Shown piece by piece: positions 14,516 through 22,651 of a stretch of DNA of 32,773 nt. Numbering within the stretch: the first letter of the stretch is position 1; each line of letters begins with the position of its first letter. A program made the translations under genes and the position numbers. The notes under the pieces were generated by a model. The model saw nothing but the letters and a program-made list of their open reading frames with translations, was not told the DNA's origin and ran no database searches. Source of the DNA: a virus; IMG/VR virus record IMGVR_UViG_3300028835_001974, positions 1 through 32,773 of that record. One strand, given 5' to 3'.

Positions 14516-16477
14516 TTATTTCGCCGCTCCTTTAATTGCCCTTCGAAGACCTCCGTCTGTTTGTGCTTTTGCTATAAAAATATCAACAACCCGCTGGTCA
14601 CCGGCCCAGTATAGTTCTGCCCGGCTGATTTCTAATTTCTCCTGACCTTCATTATGAATGTGCACATCGAAACTTCCCGCTCCTCTTCCACCTCTCATCT
14701 CAACGGGTATGCGACCTCCGCTTAGCGGGACGAAAGCTTCCGGCACGTCACCTACCATTGCCAGGTGCGGGCTTGTAGCAATACCACCATGTTGATACTT
14801 AGCTAAAGTCGCACCCGCTTGAGGTGTCACAGCACCCACAGTTGGCATTCCACCTCCAAACAATCCACCGATGCCACCCGCAAGCGCGGACAATGCGGGC
14901 TGAAACCAGTCGGCAAGCGCTTTAGCTGCAGGCCGCCACATCATTATTCTCATCATTTCCAAGAGAATTTCACGCAAAACCCCCTTGGCAACTTCGCCGT
15001 AATTCTTCCAGTCCTGGCTGAGCCGCTCCAGGGCACCCGCAAAAGATCGCTCCATTGTTTTCGCCACCTCCGCCCATTTTTGTGCCTCTTCGAGCTCCCC
15101 AAGCTTATCTCGAAAAACATCGACGGCCGCCGCGGCCTTTTGGGTATTGCCGGCAAATTCCTCCATCGCGGCCGCCTCATAATCAATGAGCATCTTCGCA
15201 TGCTGCCGTGGCTCATTAAGCCTGCCCAACATCTTGATTTCTTCATCAACCCTTTTCTCAAGTGCCTTCATCTTCTTGATCTCAGCAGATTCGATTTCCT
15301 TGGTATCGTCCGTGGGGTCAACCGGACCTGCAACCGCCCGCTTTTTCGCCCTTTCCTCTAACTCCGTCCGCCGGCCGGCAGCTTTTGTGCGCAGATCATT
15401 AAAAAACTTTTCAATAGCCGTGCTTCTTTGCTTGGTTTCCTTTTCGAGATCTGCCAGTTCTTCCTTCCAGTCCTTTGCGCTTTCACGCAACGCAGCTGCA
15501 AACTCACCAAAGCCCACGCCATATTGTCGTTTGAATAAATACTCCATCCCCTTCAAAGCGGGTATGAAATCCATCTTTTCTAAAAGTTCAAAATATTTTG
15601 ACAGCCCTTCCATGGCGATGGCATTCAGCTGCTTATGCCGGACCCCAAGCATCTGAATCGTTTCACCAAAAGACACAGCCCCCAGGGACATAAGCTCAAA
15701 GACCTTGGTCACATTTGCCCCCATGCCCTCGCCTGCAGTTGAGACGTCCACAAACTTGTCCGCCAAAACTTCGATATACGGTGCCAGCTCAATAGTAGCC
15801 TGCCTGAATAATCCGGCCAGGACGGCCCGGGCCCTGGTCAGGGCATCGTTGGCCGCCTCTACCTGTGCAGCATCGATTCGTGAAAATGACAAACCTAATT
15901 TCTCAACTTCTTTTTGAAACTCTCTAAGACCTTCACTTCCCACTTCAAGCATATTGAGCATCTTAGAACCGGCCCGGCCAAAAAGAAAATATGCGGCGGC
16001 CGTCTTTTCGGCCTGGGTTCCAAGTAGTTTAATTTTATCCGCAGCCATGCCGAAAGCCTCTGCCGGACTTACGTGTATAAGTTGCTCCGCTGTCAGTCCA
16101 AGCATATCCAAACCGCGCTTGGCTTCCCCCGAACCCTGTGTCATTTCACCTAACCGCCTGGTAAATATCTCAAGCGATTTATTCAGTGTTTCAGCATCCG
16201 TACCAGTTATCGCCGCGGCATGCTGCAGCCCTATGAGTTTTTCTGTTGTTATGCCAAGTCGATCCGAAAGTTTCGCAGTCGCATCGATGACCTCCATCTG
16301 CTTCTTGAGCATATAGCCCAGACCGCCGATGCCGGCCACGGCCAGGGCACCCATCGCCATACGTCTCAACGCCCGTCCGGTCGAATCCATATCACGGCGA
16401 AACCCGGACATGACACCCTTGGCCCTGTTCTTCGCGGAGAACTCCGCCACGATCCTGCGTTTCAAATCCTTAGCCAT
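14516..16477 (-). CDS. H: tail tape measure protein
   Basis: The 653-residue protein lies after the tail assembly chaperones and is the longest tail gene before the tip genes, as expected for a tape measure. The N-terminus is basic and then hydrophobic (ALAVAGIGGLGYML, about 43-56). A helical domain follows with FLFGRAGSKMLNMLEVGSEG, common in tape measures, then long charged coiled-coil helices (about 340-490). The C-terminus has Gly-rich ALAGGIGGLFGGG and HGGIATSPHLAMVGDVPEAFVPL, the latter typical of such proteins. If extended as a helix, 653 residues correspond to a tail of roughly 100 nm. AGGTGAGAA precedes the ATG. Confidence 0.88.
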   Translation of the reverse strand: MAKDLKRRIVAEFSAKNRAKGVMSGFRRDMDSTGRALRRMAMGALAVAGIGGLGYMLKKQMEVIDATAKLSDRLGITTEKLIGLQHAAAITGTDAETLNKSLEIFTRRLGEMTQGSGEAKRGLDMLGLTAEQLIHVSPAEAFGMAADKIKLLGTQAEKTAAAYFLFGRAGSKMLNMLEVGSEGLREFQKEVEKLGLSFSRIDAAQVEAANDALTRARAVLAGLFRQATIELAPYIEVLADKFVDVSTAGEGMGANVTKVFELMSLGAVSFGETIQMLGVRHKQLNAIAMEGLSKYFELLEKMDFIPALKGMEYLFKRQYGVGFGEFAAALRESAKDWKEELADLEKETKQRSTAIEKFFNDLRTKAAGRRTELEERAKKRAVAGPVDPTDDTKEIESAEIKKMKALEKRVDEEIKMLGRLNEPRQHAKMLIDYEAAAMEEFAGNTQKAAAAVDVFRDKLGELEEAQKWAEVAKTMERSFAGALERLSQDWKNYGEVAKGVLREILLEMMRIMMWRPAAKALADWFQPALSALAGGIGGLFGGGMPTVGAVTPQAGATLAKYQHGGIATSPHLAMVGDVPEAFVPLSGGRIPVEMRGGRGAGSFDVHIHNEGQEKLEISRAELYWAGDQRVVDIFIAKAQTDGGLRRAIKGAAK

Positions 16478-16590
16478 TTCTCACCTGATGATCAAAAAAG
16501 ACGAACCAGGCCCTGACGAGCCCGCCAAAGCCGCTGTCCGCCCACAGGGGCGATAGTTTCTCGATGCCGCACCCTTTACCGCCCGCCAGG

Positions 16591-17121
16591 CTAATCGAGC
16601 CCCATGGCCACCACGTCGATGATTGCCTCGCCGCTACCAGAAGCCACAAGAAACTTCAGATTCTTTTTGGTTGTCGTGACTATTCCGGCTATCGACGGAT
16701 CAGCCCACATGAAAAATCCTTCAGGTTTAATCTTCAGCTTATCGACATTCTCAGCTCCATCAGGGACCATGAGAAGTAAATCATCGGACCCGCCGCCAAA
16801 GATTTCCACATAAAGATCTTCAGACCGGTTCTGGACATATAAGAACTTGATGGCCTCCATCGTCAAGTCATTGCCGAACGCATCCTGCAGGGCCGAACCC
16901 GCGGTGTCAAACAGGTTCAAAGTCTGACCTTGAGCCTGAGTAATAGTGAGCTTCTCGTGCAAGAGGACATTGCACTGCTTGGCCTGGTCCCCAAACGACC
17001 ACTTGATGCTGGTGCTGATGTTCAGCTCATCAAGGACCTCCTTCAGTTTCGTTGCCAGGTTCTCGACATTTTTCAAATCGATGACTACACCTGTCCGTCC
17101 CGTTAAATTTGTTGACGCCAT
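16591..17121 (-). CDS. hypothetical structural protein between chaperones and tape measure (176 aa)
   Basis: The start is supported by TTTGGAG nine bases before the ATG. The protein has a beta-sandwich pattern (IKFLYVQNRSEDLYVEIFGG, then LKIKPEGFFMW, then KFLVASGSGEAIIDVVAMGL). This recalls small jelly-roll proteins found in phage structural modules, where conserved phrases on neighbouring strands hold a surface domain. I know of no assigned function. Lambda has no gene at this place. It may be a tail-surface or tail-tip protein. Confidence 0.6.
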   Translation of the reverse strand: MASTNLTGRTGVVIDLKNVENLATKLKEVLDELNISTSIKWSFGDQAKQCNVLLHEKLTITQAQGQTLNLFDTAGSALQDAFGNDLTMEAIKFLYVQNRSEDLYVEIFGGGSDDLLLMVPDGAENVDKLKIKPEGFFMWADPSIAGIVTTTKKNLKFLVASGSGEAIIDVVAMGLD

Positions 17122-17143
17122 TAGAAAATCTCCAAAAAAAATA

Positions 17144-17844
17144 TTATGTGAGCCCGTCCATCGCCTTCTTTATTTCCTCTGGACTCATTCCTTTTTTATC
17201 TGCCAGGGCGGGATTGGCTTCGCCGCGCAATTTCCGCCATATCTTTACAGCATACCTGGCAGCCTCTTTATTGCCCTGGCTGGCTGCAAGCACCGAGCCC
17301 ATTAACAAGGCACGCAACGAATCAGCCGGCTCTCCAGTCGGCCAGTATTTTTCGGCAACGTAAAGCTCCATTACCTCCCAGCCCGTATGCCGGCTAAGAA
17401 ACTCATTTACTGAACACTTGTACTCGCGGGCTGTTCTGACAAGCCAACGTCTCCAAGTGTCTTCAATAAGTTTTTTAGTACGGCCGCCTCAGCCTCTGGT
17501 CCGAACCCGCTGAGTTTCAAAATCACCCTCGACAAAGGCTCGATATCCAGTGCCGGCCGGCCCGCTATTATGGCAAGCTCTTTTTCCTTGAACACCGGGG
17601 CGCCGGACTCATCACGCAACGCAAGCTGAATGAGCTTGGCCGTCGTTAGATTGGCATCAAGGCCCTCCGGATTGTTTTTCAACTGGCGCCAGTCCTCCAG
17701 CTGATAAGAGGTCAGACCATGGACCCAAGCCTTAACCCCCGCGATCTGGACCTCTTCTTTTGGGACTTTTAATTCCATGATCGCGGATTTGATTTGCTTC
17801 GACGTGACTTTCGCCGGTTCCTCTGCTACTGGTTCGTTGGCCAT
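17144..17844 (-). CDS. tail assembly chaperone GT fusion, made by -1 frameshift
   Basis: The product joins residues 1-125 of the G-like protein to 108 residues of the -1 frame, giving 233 residues. After AAC (codon 125) the shifted frame reads LIEDTWRRWLVRTAREYKC, then SVNEFLSRHTGWEVMELYVA. The REYKxSVxEFL box is the T-domain pattern of tail chaperones such as lambda GT. The T frame is open upstream of its first ATG (17371) back to the slippery site, which would be needless if it were translated alone. GT proteins bind the tape measure and recruit tail tube subunits. Confidence 0.78.
17407..17844 (-). CDS. G: tail assembly chaperone G-like (0-frame product)
   Basis: The 145-residue protein starts at ATG 17844 after AAAGGAG and ends with TAA at 17407. 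It is acidic and helical, with VHGLTSYQLEDWRQLK and LIQLALRDESGAPVF, a pattern found in phage tail chaperones of the gpG class. It is expected to coat the tape measure before tube assembly. A canonical A AAA AAC heptamer at codons 123-125 allows a fraction of ribosomes to make the GT form. It overlaps the preceding 126-residue frame by 113 bases. Confidence 0.78.
   Translation of the reverse strand: MANEPVAEEPAKVTSKQIKSAIMELKVPKEEVQIAGVKAWVHGLTSYQLEDWRQLKNNPEGLDANLTTAKLIQLALRDESGAPVFKEKELAIIAGRPALDIEPLSRVILKLSGFGPEAEAAVLKNLLKTLGDVGLSEQPASTSVQ
17470..17476 (-). promoter_or_regulatory. -1 ribosomal frameshift slippery site A AAA AAC
   Basis: Read on the minus strand in the G frame, codons CTA AAA AAC contain the heptamer A-AAA-AAC, one of the most efficient -1 slippery sequences in bacteria. 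It lies 20 codons before the G stop. The -1 frame entered here is open through the whole T domain to 17144. This mirrors the conserved frameshift of G and GT proteins in long-tailed phages. Confidence 0.82.
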
Positions 17845-18112
17845 TGGTGGTTCTCCTTTCTTTTTTTACTTTAGTGCTTGCCGGCCCGGCTGCCTCTGCC
17901 GGACCATCCGGACCCTTCTTGGTTTCTTCCTCTTCGAGCTGCAGCGGTGAAGCCGGATCAAACAGCCTGATCAGGCCGCCGCGTAAAAGAAACCTTGCGG
18001 TCCACATCGGTATTTCCCGGTCGATGATTTTCGTCTGGCCCCTGATTCCCTTCTGATTGGGTGGACTACTCACATCGGCCAGGTACTCAATCTTATCGCC
18101 TGGTCTTAACAT
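17732..18112 (-). CDS. hypothetical protein with long overlap onto the G-like gene (126 aa)
   Basis: The first 55 residues (MLRPGDKIEYLADV, then REIPMWTARFLLRGGLIRLF) form a compact beta-rich domain. A Glu/Lys/Ala linker follows. From about residue 90 the sequence is basic (RRTTNGQRTSSRG, KSPKRRGPDRGG) and is read out of frame across the first 113 bases of the G-like gene. Either the overlap is genuine, or the protein naturally ends earlier and the tail is an accident of a missing stop or a sequencing frameshift. AAGGAG precedes the ATG well. It follows the tail tube gene. Function unknown. Confidence 0.58.
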   Translation of the reverse strand: MLRPGDKIEYLADVSSPPNQKGIRGQTKIIDREIPMWTARFLLRGGLIRLFDPASPLQLEEEETKKGPDGPAEAAGPASTKVKKERRTTNGQRTSSRGTGESHVEANQIRDHGIKSPKRRGPDRGG

Positions 18113-18123
18113 GATTCGACTCC

Positions 18124-18552
18124 TTAAGCTCCTGGGATATCGGTGAAAATTGCCTTTCCGCTAAAGGCGATGGTGACATCAACCGAGATTTCACCATCCG
18201 CTTCGCTGAATGAGGGTATGCTCAGCGACGAGATAATCCCGTCGCAGGAATGGGTGCCGGCAGTGGGATAGGTAATCAAACAGGTGGCTTTCACTGGCGG
18301 AACAGCCTGGAAGTCCGTATTCAGATCATTGTACACACCTCCATCGGTGGGGTCATAAATACAATGAAACGTTACCTCACCTTCATTCAAAGCCCCGGCA
18401 ATCTTTTCGATCGCTTGGTTGGTAGAATCGCAGCTCAGAATATCGATGATTCGACGGGACCGGGTGCCGCTGAGATTCTGTATTTCACCGATAGTATTGT
18501 CATTGAAAGTCAACACCGTCCCGAGCGCTACTCTTGCGTTGGTTGCTGTCAT
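18124..18552 (-). CDS. V: major tail tube protein, lambda V-like
   Basis: The 142-residue protein has the beta-sandwich pattern of tail tube proteins: an N-terminal GTVLTFNDNTIGEIQNLSG, a central VTFHCIYDPTDGGVYNDL and a C-terminal SFSEADGEISVDVTIAFSGKA. These are the strands that close the hexameric ring in the gpV family. It is followed by the G/GT chaperones as in lambda. AGAAGGAG lies about eight bases before the ATG. The C-terminal Ig-like domain present in lambda V is missing, so it is the core tube only. Confidence 0.82.
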   Translation of the reverse strand: MTATNARVALGTVLTFNDNTIGEIQNLSGTRSRRIIDILSCDSTNQAIEKIAGALNEGEVTFHCIYDPTDGGVYNDLNTDFQAVPPVKATCLITYPTAGTHSCDGIISSLSIPSFSEADGEISVDVTIAFSGKAIFTDIPGA

Positions 18553-18589
18553 TTTAATTCTCCTTCTAAAAGAATAATTTTACACTTTC

Positions 18590-19030
18590 TTAAAACCTGA
18601 CATTAACAGTCATCTCAGTCACCACGCCGCCCGCCATGCTGCCGTAACTGATATCGGGGCAACTGATATTCAGGGCCAGGCCTCCGCAGGCCCGGCCATG
18701 CCTGTTACCGCTTAAAAGCTTACTTTGAATCAGCTCAGACATGAGGTCCAGCAAATCATCTGCATTTTTATTATCCGGCACCGTCGTGATAATTCCGTAG
18801 AGCTTCCATTCGCCCAGCCACAAGCGTGACGATGTCGTAATGTCATACGGCTCGCGATTTCCGAACTCAATGATAACATCGCCGTGTTTGAAGTCACTGA
18901 CCTGCCAATCGACAATTTTCGGACGGACCACCCGCAGCGTCAATATTCCACCCGCCCAGCCAACCGGTTCCTTCAGACCGTCAATCTCCTCCGCGATCCA
19001 ATCTGAAATTTGTTCGACTATTTTTTCCAC
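18590..19030 (-). CDS. U: tail terminator, lambda U-like
   Basis: The 146-residue protein starts with GTG at 19030, overlapping the Z-like gene by 13 bases, with GGAG eight bases before. It sits between the Z-like and V-like genes, the U slot of lambda. The sequence has an N-terminal helix (EKIVEQISDWIAEEI), a beta core (TLRVVRPKIVDW, DVIIEFGNREPYD, WKLYGIITTVPDN) and a helix (DDLLDLMSELIQSKL), compatible with tail terminator or neck folds. No sequence motif is diagnostic, so the call depends mainly on position. Confidence 0.55.
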   Translation of the reverse strand: MEKIVEQISDWIAEEIDGLKEPVGWAGGILTLRVVRPKIVDWQVSDFKHGDVIIEFGNREPYDITTSSRLWLGEWKLYGIITTVPDNKNADDLLDLMSELIQSKLLSGNRHGRACGGLALNISCPDISYGSMAGGVVTEMTVNVRF

Positions 19031-19572
19031 CGTCTGAACTCCACACCGATCTGATCATCGATAAATTTTCCCAACAGATTACCCGCCTTGTCGATGGCCG
19101 CCCGTAACAGGCCGGCCGTTCCGGTGATTATCTGCCAAACGGACGGACCCCGTTTTTCTTGAATCGGTAATCTGATTTCCCGTTCTCTTTTGAATACGCC
19201 CCGGTGGCCGCTTTGCATCCGGGCGATAAAACCATGTTCGATCAGCCCTCGTTTCCCGCCTTTGACAATGCGATATCTAACACCGCGGGCACCCTGGGTG
19301 GTCCCCTTAAATTCCAGCAGCCCGGTTCGGGTATACTTCGCCGAAATGGACCCATAGTCTGAGGACCATCTTTTCTTAAGAGCCCGGCCGATGTCCCCCT
19401 TTTTCATATTGACTACCCGGGCAATCCTCTCCTTAAAATCCGTTACCGCCTTATCAACCGTCCGCTTGATCGCCCGGCGCATCACCCGGGGCATCGCCCT
19501 CGGGATTGCTCGCAAAATACGGTCCGCCTCTTTAAGACTTCGCTCGTCAATTTTTACTCTGACATCCAGCAT
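19018..19572 (-). CDS. Z: minor tail protein Z-like (tail completion)
   Basis: The preferred start is ATG 19572, which overlaps the FII-like stop as TGATG and follows GAGG. The basic 184-residue protein has the N-terminal features of the gpZ family: AIPRAMPRVMRRAIKRTVDKAVTDFKERIARVVNM, then a middle with repeated Arg/Gly loops (RVKIDERSL, GHRGVFKRE) and a hydrophobic helix (PSVWQIITGTAGLL). The family acts at head-tail joining. The Z call is well supported by sequence and by its position between FII and U. Confidence 0.72.
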   Translation of the reverse strand: MLDVRVKIDERSLKEADRILRAIPRAMPRVMRRAIKRTVDKAVTDFKERIARVVNMKKGDIGRALKKRWSSDYGSISAKYTRTGLLEFKGTTQGARGVRYRIVKGGKRGLIEHGFIARMQSGHRGVFKREREIRLPIQEKRGPSVWQIITGTAGLLRAAIDKAGNLLGKFIDDQIGVEFRRWKK

Positions 19573-19916
19573 CAATGCACCTCGTAAACAATGAACCCCG
19601 CATCCTGACTGACGATCCTGGCCATTTGAAACTCCCTGGCGTCGGCGCCCTTACGCGGCGGGATGCTGACCACCTGGCCCTGCTCAAATTCACCGGCCGA
19701 TATTCCGGTTACAGAATCATTGGCAACCTTGAGATTAATCAACGGACTGCGGTGCCGGACCACCGGCGAAACCGTGGCATCATCCTGGACGTGCCGGATG
19801 ATCCCCCGGATCGCCCGGTCCAGAACGCCCGGACGATAAACACCCGCCTCTCCAAAGATATCCAAAAGAAGCGGGGCGTTTTCAATCAGAATTTCGTCGA
19901 AGTTTTTTACCGCCAT
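19572..19916 (-). CDS. head-tail joining protein, lambda FII-like
   Basis: The start at ATG 19916 is preferred over an upstream reading, because GCAGGG lies about seven bases before it and the longer frame would overlap the membrane protein gene. The protein (114 residues) has the pattern of small head-completion proteins: APLLLDIFGEAGVYRPG, ITGIS-like turns and a C-terminal AREFQMARIVSQDAGFIVYEV strand set. Proteins such as lambda gpFII bind the portal complex and form the tail attachment site. It is placed between the capsid and Z-like genes, the FII slot. Confidence 0.68.
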   Translation of the reverse strand: MAVKNFDEILIENAPLLLDIFGEAGVYRPGVLDRAIRGIIRHVQDDATVSPVVRHRSPLINLKVANDSVTGISAGEFEQGQVVSIPPRKGADAREFQMARIVSQDAGFIVYEVH

Positions 19917-19920
19917 CGGA

Positions 19921-20148
19921 TTACCCTGCAAAGATTCTTATTAACACGGCAGCTACGCCGCCACCGCTTACGCCCGAGCCAATACACCACCCAATCAAAC
20001 CCCACTTCGAAGCCTGTATAGACTTGCCATGCGGGCATGCCTCGGTGTGCCATTTGAGCATGTTTTCGATGACCCTTTGGCTGACTTCACTGGCACAATT
20101 GATCGCGACCTCGCGGATATATTCCCGGTCCGGATCTGATAACGCCAT
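19921..20148 (-). CDS. small membrane-anchored protein (75 aa) after the capsid gene
   Basis: Start ATG 20148 is chosen because GGGAG lies eight bases upstream; the longer reading lacks a ribosome site. The first 48 residues are soluble and helical (MALSDPDREYIREVAINCAS, ending ACPHGKSIQ). Residues 52-74 form one hydrophobic, Gly-rich segment (WGLIGWCIGSGVSGGG, then VAAVLIRIF). It occupies the FI slot between major capsid and FII but resembles neither. Membrane insertion is predicted from hydrophobicity. Roles such as holin-like activity or injection-related function cannot be decided. Confidence 0.62.
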   Translation of the reverse strand: MALSDPDREYIREVAINCASEVSQRVIENMLKWHTEACPHGKSIQASKWGLIGWCIGSGVSGGGVAAVLIRIFAG

Positions 20149-20251
20149 AGCAACTCCCTGAAAAGTAACAGGTGACAAGTGAGCATAGCCCGGCCCGGGC
20201 ACGGCCATGCCCAGGTCCAGGTCAAATCTCACAAGGAAAAGGTAAAATCTA

Positions 20252-21202
20252 TCAAGAGAACGTCGCGTGTGCAGCGTACTGCCAGTACCCGTAACCGACA
20301 TTGCGGCTGGCCTTGAGCCCGTACTGATACTGATCATTGTCAAATGCGTAGTCGCTGCCTTCAGCCTTCGAATCCACTGACAGCTTTTCTTCCTCTTGGC
20401 GGATCATTGATTTGGCCGGGGCATCCGTTCGGAAACAAGCGAACTGCGTCGTATAAGTCAAACGCGGGTTACCGATAACGCTAACCTCAAAGCCTTGTTT
20501 CTTGAGCTCCTTCAGGACATTGGATTCGTCGGATGGTTCGCCCAGGACGGCATGGACCAGATAAGGCCAAAGCGTTATGCTGGTCATAACCATAAATTTC
20601 TTGGCCTCTGAATTCATCGGCTCATGTTGGTCATCCTTGTAGCCCAGCATATAAGCGATCACTCCGAGAATTGCCGCAATGGCCTCCGTGATGGTTGGCC
20701 GTGCAGGGGTCACAACACTCAGCCCGGCAACTTCCGATGCGGTCAGCAGGTTCTTTTGAGCGCCGCTAAGCCCTTCCTCGTGATCATCATCAAAGAAATA
20801 CTGGTCATCATAACAAAGCCCGCTGCTACCCCCGGTGCCGTTTTGAATGAGGGTGCTGAGCAGACTGCCATAATGCCCGACCGCCCTTTGAGCCATCTCG
20901 TTAATTCGAATATTCAGCTGACCGGTTTTGTCTCGCCTTAACCAATCGATAGGAACATCCAAAGTGGCCTCGAATTTCTTGTTGACGATAGTGATTCCGT
21001 TTTCGCGGAAACCCTTCGCATGCCGGCCGCCGATCCATTCACGCAGGACCGGTGATTGTCCCAGCCATTTGTAGGTTTCGGATGCCTGGTCTGAATCGAA
21101 AAGAACCGACACTAAGTCGATCCACGACTGACCTGTGTACTGCTGGAGGGCAGCAAAAAATCTGCCGATTATCCCTCGACTGCCTAACATTGCAGCTCCC
21201 AT
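20252..21202 (-). CDS. major capsid protein, Mu gpT-like
   Basis: The 316-residue protein starts MGAAMLGSRGIIGRFFAALQQ, with TAGGAG before the ATG. The family signature of Mu-type major head subunits is seen in ITIVNKKFEATLDVPIDWLRRDKTG (about 68-93) and in FDDDHEEGLSGAQKNL and the C-terminal region GSDYAFDNDQYQYGLKASRNVGYGYWQYAAHA. The last of these is a hallmark of gpT-like proteins. It is the capsid subunit of HK97 fold by family knowledge. It lies downstream of an intrinsic terminator, so its expression may be set separately from the decoration-like gene. The position corresponds to lambda E, although the sequence is not E-like. Confidence 0.85.
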   Translation of the reverse strand: MGAAMLGSRGIIGRFFAALQQYTGQSWIDLVSVLFDSDQASETYKWLGQSPVLREWIGGRHAKGFRENGITIVNKKFEATLDVPIDWLRRDKTGQLNIRINEMAQRAVGHYGSLLSTLIQNGTGGSSGLCYDDQYFFDDDHEEGLSGAQKNLLTASEVAGLSVVTPARPTITEAIAAILGVIAYMLGYKDDQHEPMNSEAKKFMVMTSITLWPYLVHAVLGEPSDESNVLKELKKQGFEVSVIGNPRLTYTTQFACFRTDAPAKSMIRQEEEKLSVDSKAEGSDYAFDNDQYQYGLKASRNVGYGYWQYAAHATFS

Positions 21203-21241
21203 AATTAATCTCCTAAAAAAACACTATTGACTTTTGCCGGG

Positions 21242-21284
21242 AAAAAAAAAACGGCAGATATTCGGATAGGCTCCTATCTGCCGT
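21242..21284 (-). terminator. intrinsic terminator between decoration-like and capsid genes
   Basis: ACGGCAGATA and TATCTGCCGT form a perfect 10-bp stem with a 14-base loop, and on the minus strand nine or ten T residues follow directly. This is a textbook rho-independent terminator oriented to stop late transcription 40 bases before the major capsid gene. On the plus strand the stem is followed by only a short T-run. Read-through or antitermination must be assumed for the capsid and tail genes. Confidence 0.85.
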
Positions 21285-21361
21285 CTTCGTTTTTACACCT
21301 TCCAGCTGGCCGGCTGAAAGGAGAACCCGCTCTATAATTTTCTCACTGACAATTGGTCTGC

Positions 21362-22579
21362 TTACCGATTAATCGTAAGCTGGATCAGGGGTGGCCCGGA
21401 AACCCCACTGGCACTTCGGTCAATGATATGCCCGGCAAGCTGATGCTCATCGCCGTCCACACCCGGACCATGGGCCACATCATCTTCGATGCAAATCGAG
21501 CCTTCAGCATCAAAGACCAATTTACGTTCGCCGCCGGTTATGCCGGCATTTTGCAAACTATCGCCGTGCGGATTGGTCCACATCGGGCCCCAGGTCTTAA
21601 TCCAAAGATGCCGATTGTTTTGGGTCGTCATAACATTCGGCATCCCGGCAACTGACGTGAATGGATTCCCTGCCATTCCGCCACTTGGCCCGGCCATTAA
21701 CCGCAAATTGCCGTACGGATTTTGAAGGACTTCCGTGTAGTCGGCATTGGTGACATCCACTTCAAGTCCATGATCCAAAGTTAGCGTGACATTTCCGCCA
21801 TTAGTAGCAGTACTGCTCAAGATACGCCGGAACTGCTGGCCCGCGGCGCCGTGAATTATGACATAACCACCACGGAAATCATTGGCACTAAACCCGGCGC
21901 CTACAATCGTAAGGGTCTTATCGCCGGCGTTTTGGCTCTGGTACAAGTTCGTCGCTATTCCATCACCAATACGGCCATAAAATTTCAGGCCAAATTTGGT
22001 AGTGGAAATGATATTCCTTGCCCTAGAGTAATAAAACATACTACCGTCCTGACGAGTTTCCCTTCTGGCCCCGATGGGATAATTCTGCGCTTCGGTCTGT
22101 TCGTACAAGCCCTGGTATGAACAGCCCGGTTCGATATCGGCATAGGTGATTTCGCCGTCAAGGCTCTCAGCATACGGTTCGTTTGTTTGGAACTCCACCA
22201 CGGCCCGGTTCGCCGAGTCATAACGGATGACCACACCAACGCGACTATTGCCGGTCGATGATAACGAGTACGTTGCATCATCGCTGGCATAGACTTCTTT
22301 TAAGACATCCGTGATCAGCAAGCCGGCAATCGTAACGATCCCACGATACCTTCCCGTTCTCAAACGGATTTCTTTGGCCCCGGCCAGGCCATCTTCGTTA
22401 TCGACATTCAAAAGTGAATGCCCCAGGAACACGTCACCCGCCACCAGGGGCCGGCCGTAACCGGAAGCATTATCGCCGACCATCGCACCTTCGAATACGA
22501 TATCGTTGGCGATAATACCAATCGAATTAAAATCGCCCGTCACTATGGTCAACGGACTGTCCACCAATAAAGTAGCCAT
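21362..22579 (-). CDS. capsid-associated (decoration/fibre-like) structural protein, 405 aa
   Basis: The start is preceded by TAGGAG eight bases upstream. Residues 30-150 resemble small decoration proteins: GYGRPLVAGDVFLGHSL, then KEIRLRTGRYRGIVTI, then VVIRYDSANRAVVEFQT. The second half is a beta-rich domain (GDKTLTIVGAGFSANDFRGGYVIIHG) of unknown family, ending in LIQLTINR. Lambda D, the capsid decoration protein, sits in this slot but is much smaller. So a decoration-type N-terminal part with an added C-terminal module is the best reading. It lies between the scaffold genes and the major capsid gene. Confidence 0.62.
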   Translation of the reverse strand: MATLLVDSPLTIVTGDFNSIGIIANDIVFEGAMVGDNASGYGRPLVAGDVFLGHSLLNVDNEDGLAGAKEIRLRTGRYRGIVTIAGLLITDVLKEVYASDDATYSLSSTGNSRVGVVIRYDSANRAVVEFQTNEPYAESLDGEITYADIEPGCSYQGLYEQTEAQNYPIGARRETRQDGSMFYYSRARNIISTTKFGLKFYGRIGDGIATNLYQSQNAGDKTLTIVGAGFSANDFRGGYVIIHGAAGQQFRRILSSTATNGGNVTLTLDHGLEVDVTNADYTEVLQNPYGNLRLMAGPSGGMAGNPFTSVAGMPNVMTTQNNRHLWIKTWGPMWTNPHGDSLQNAGITGGERKLVFDAEGSICIEDDVAHGPGVDGDEHQLAGHIIDRSASGVSGPPLIQLTINR

Positions 22580-22651
22580 TTGACTATCTCCTACAAAACA
22601 TTATTTCGCTTTCTTGTTTCAAACCTCGACACCGTTTCCGGGATTCAAGAT

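Noticed and set aside
16478-16590. Gap between the 176-residue gene and the tape measure
   Set aside because: A 26-codon GTG frame and a longer frame without a start codon exist, but neither has a ribosome site or recognisable sequence. I see no supportable gene.
20149-20343. N-terminal extension of the 75-residue membrane protein to 140 residues
   Set aside because: The extension overlaps the capsid gene and has no ribosome site; ATG 20148 has GGGAG at the right distance.
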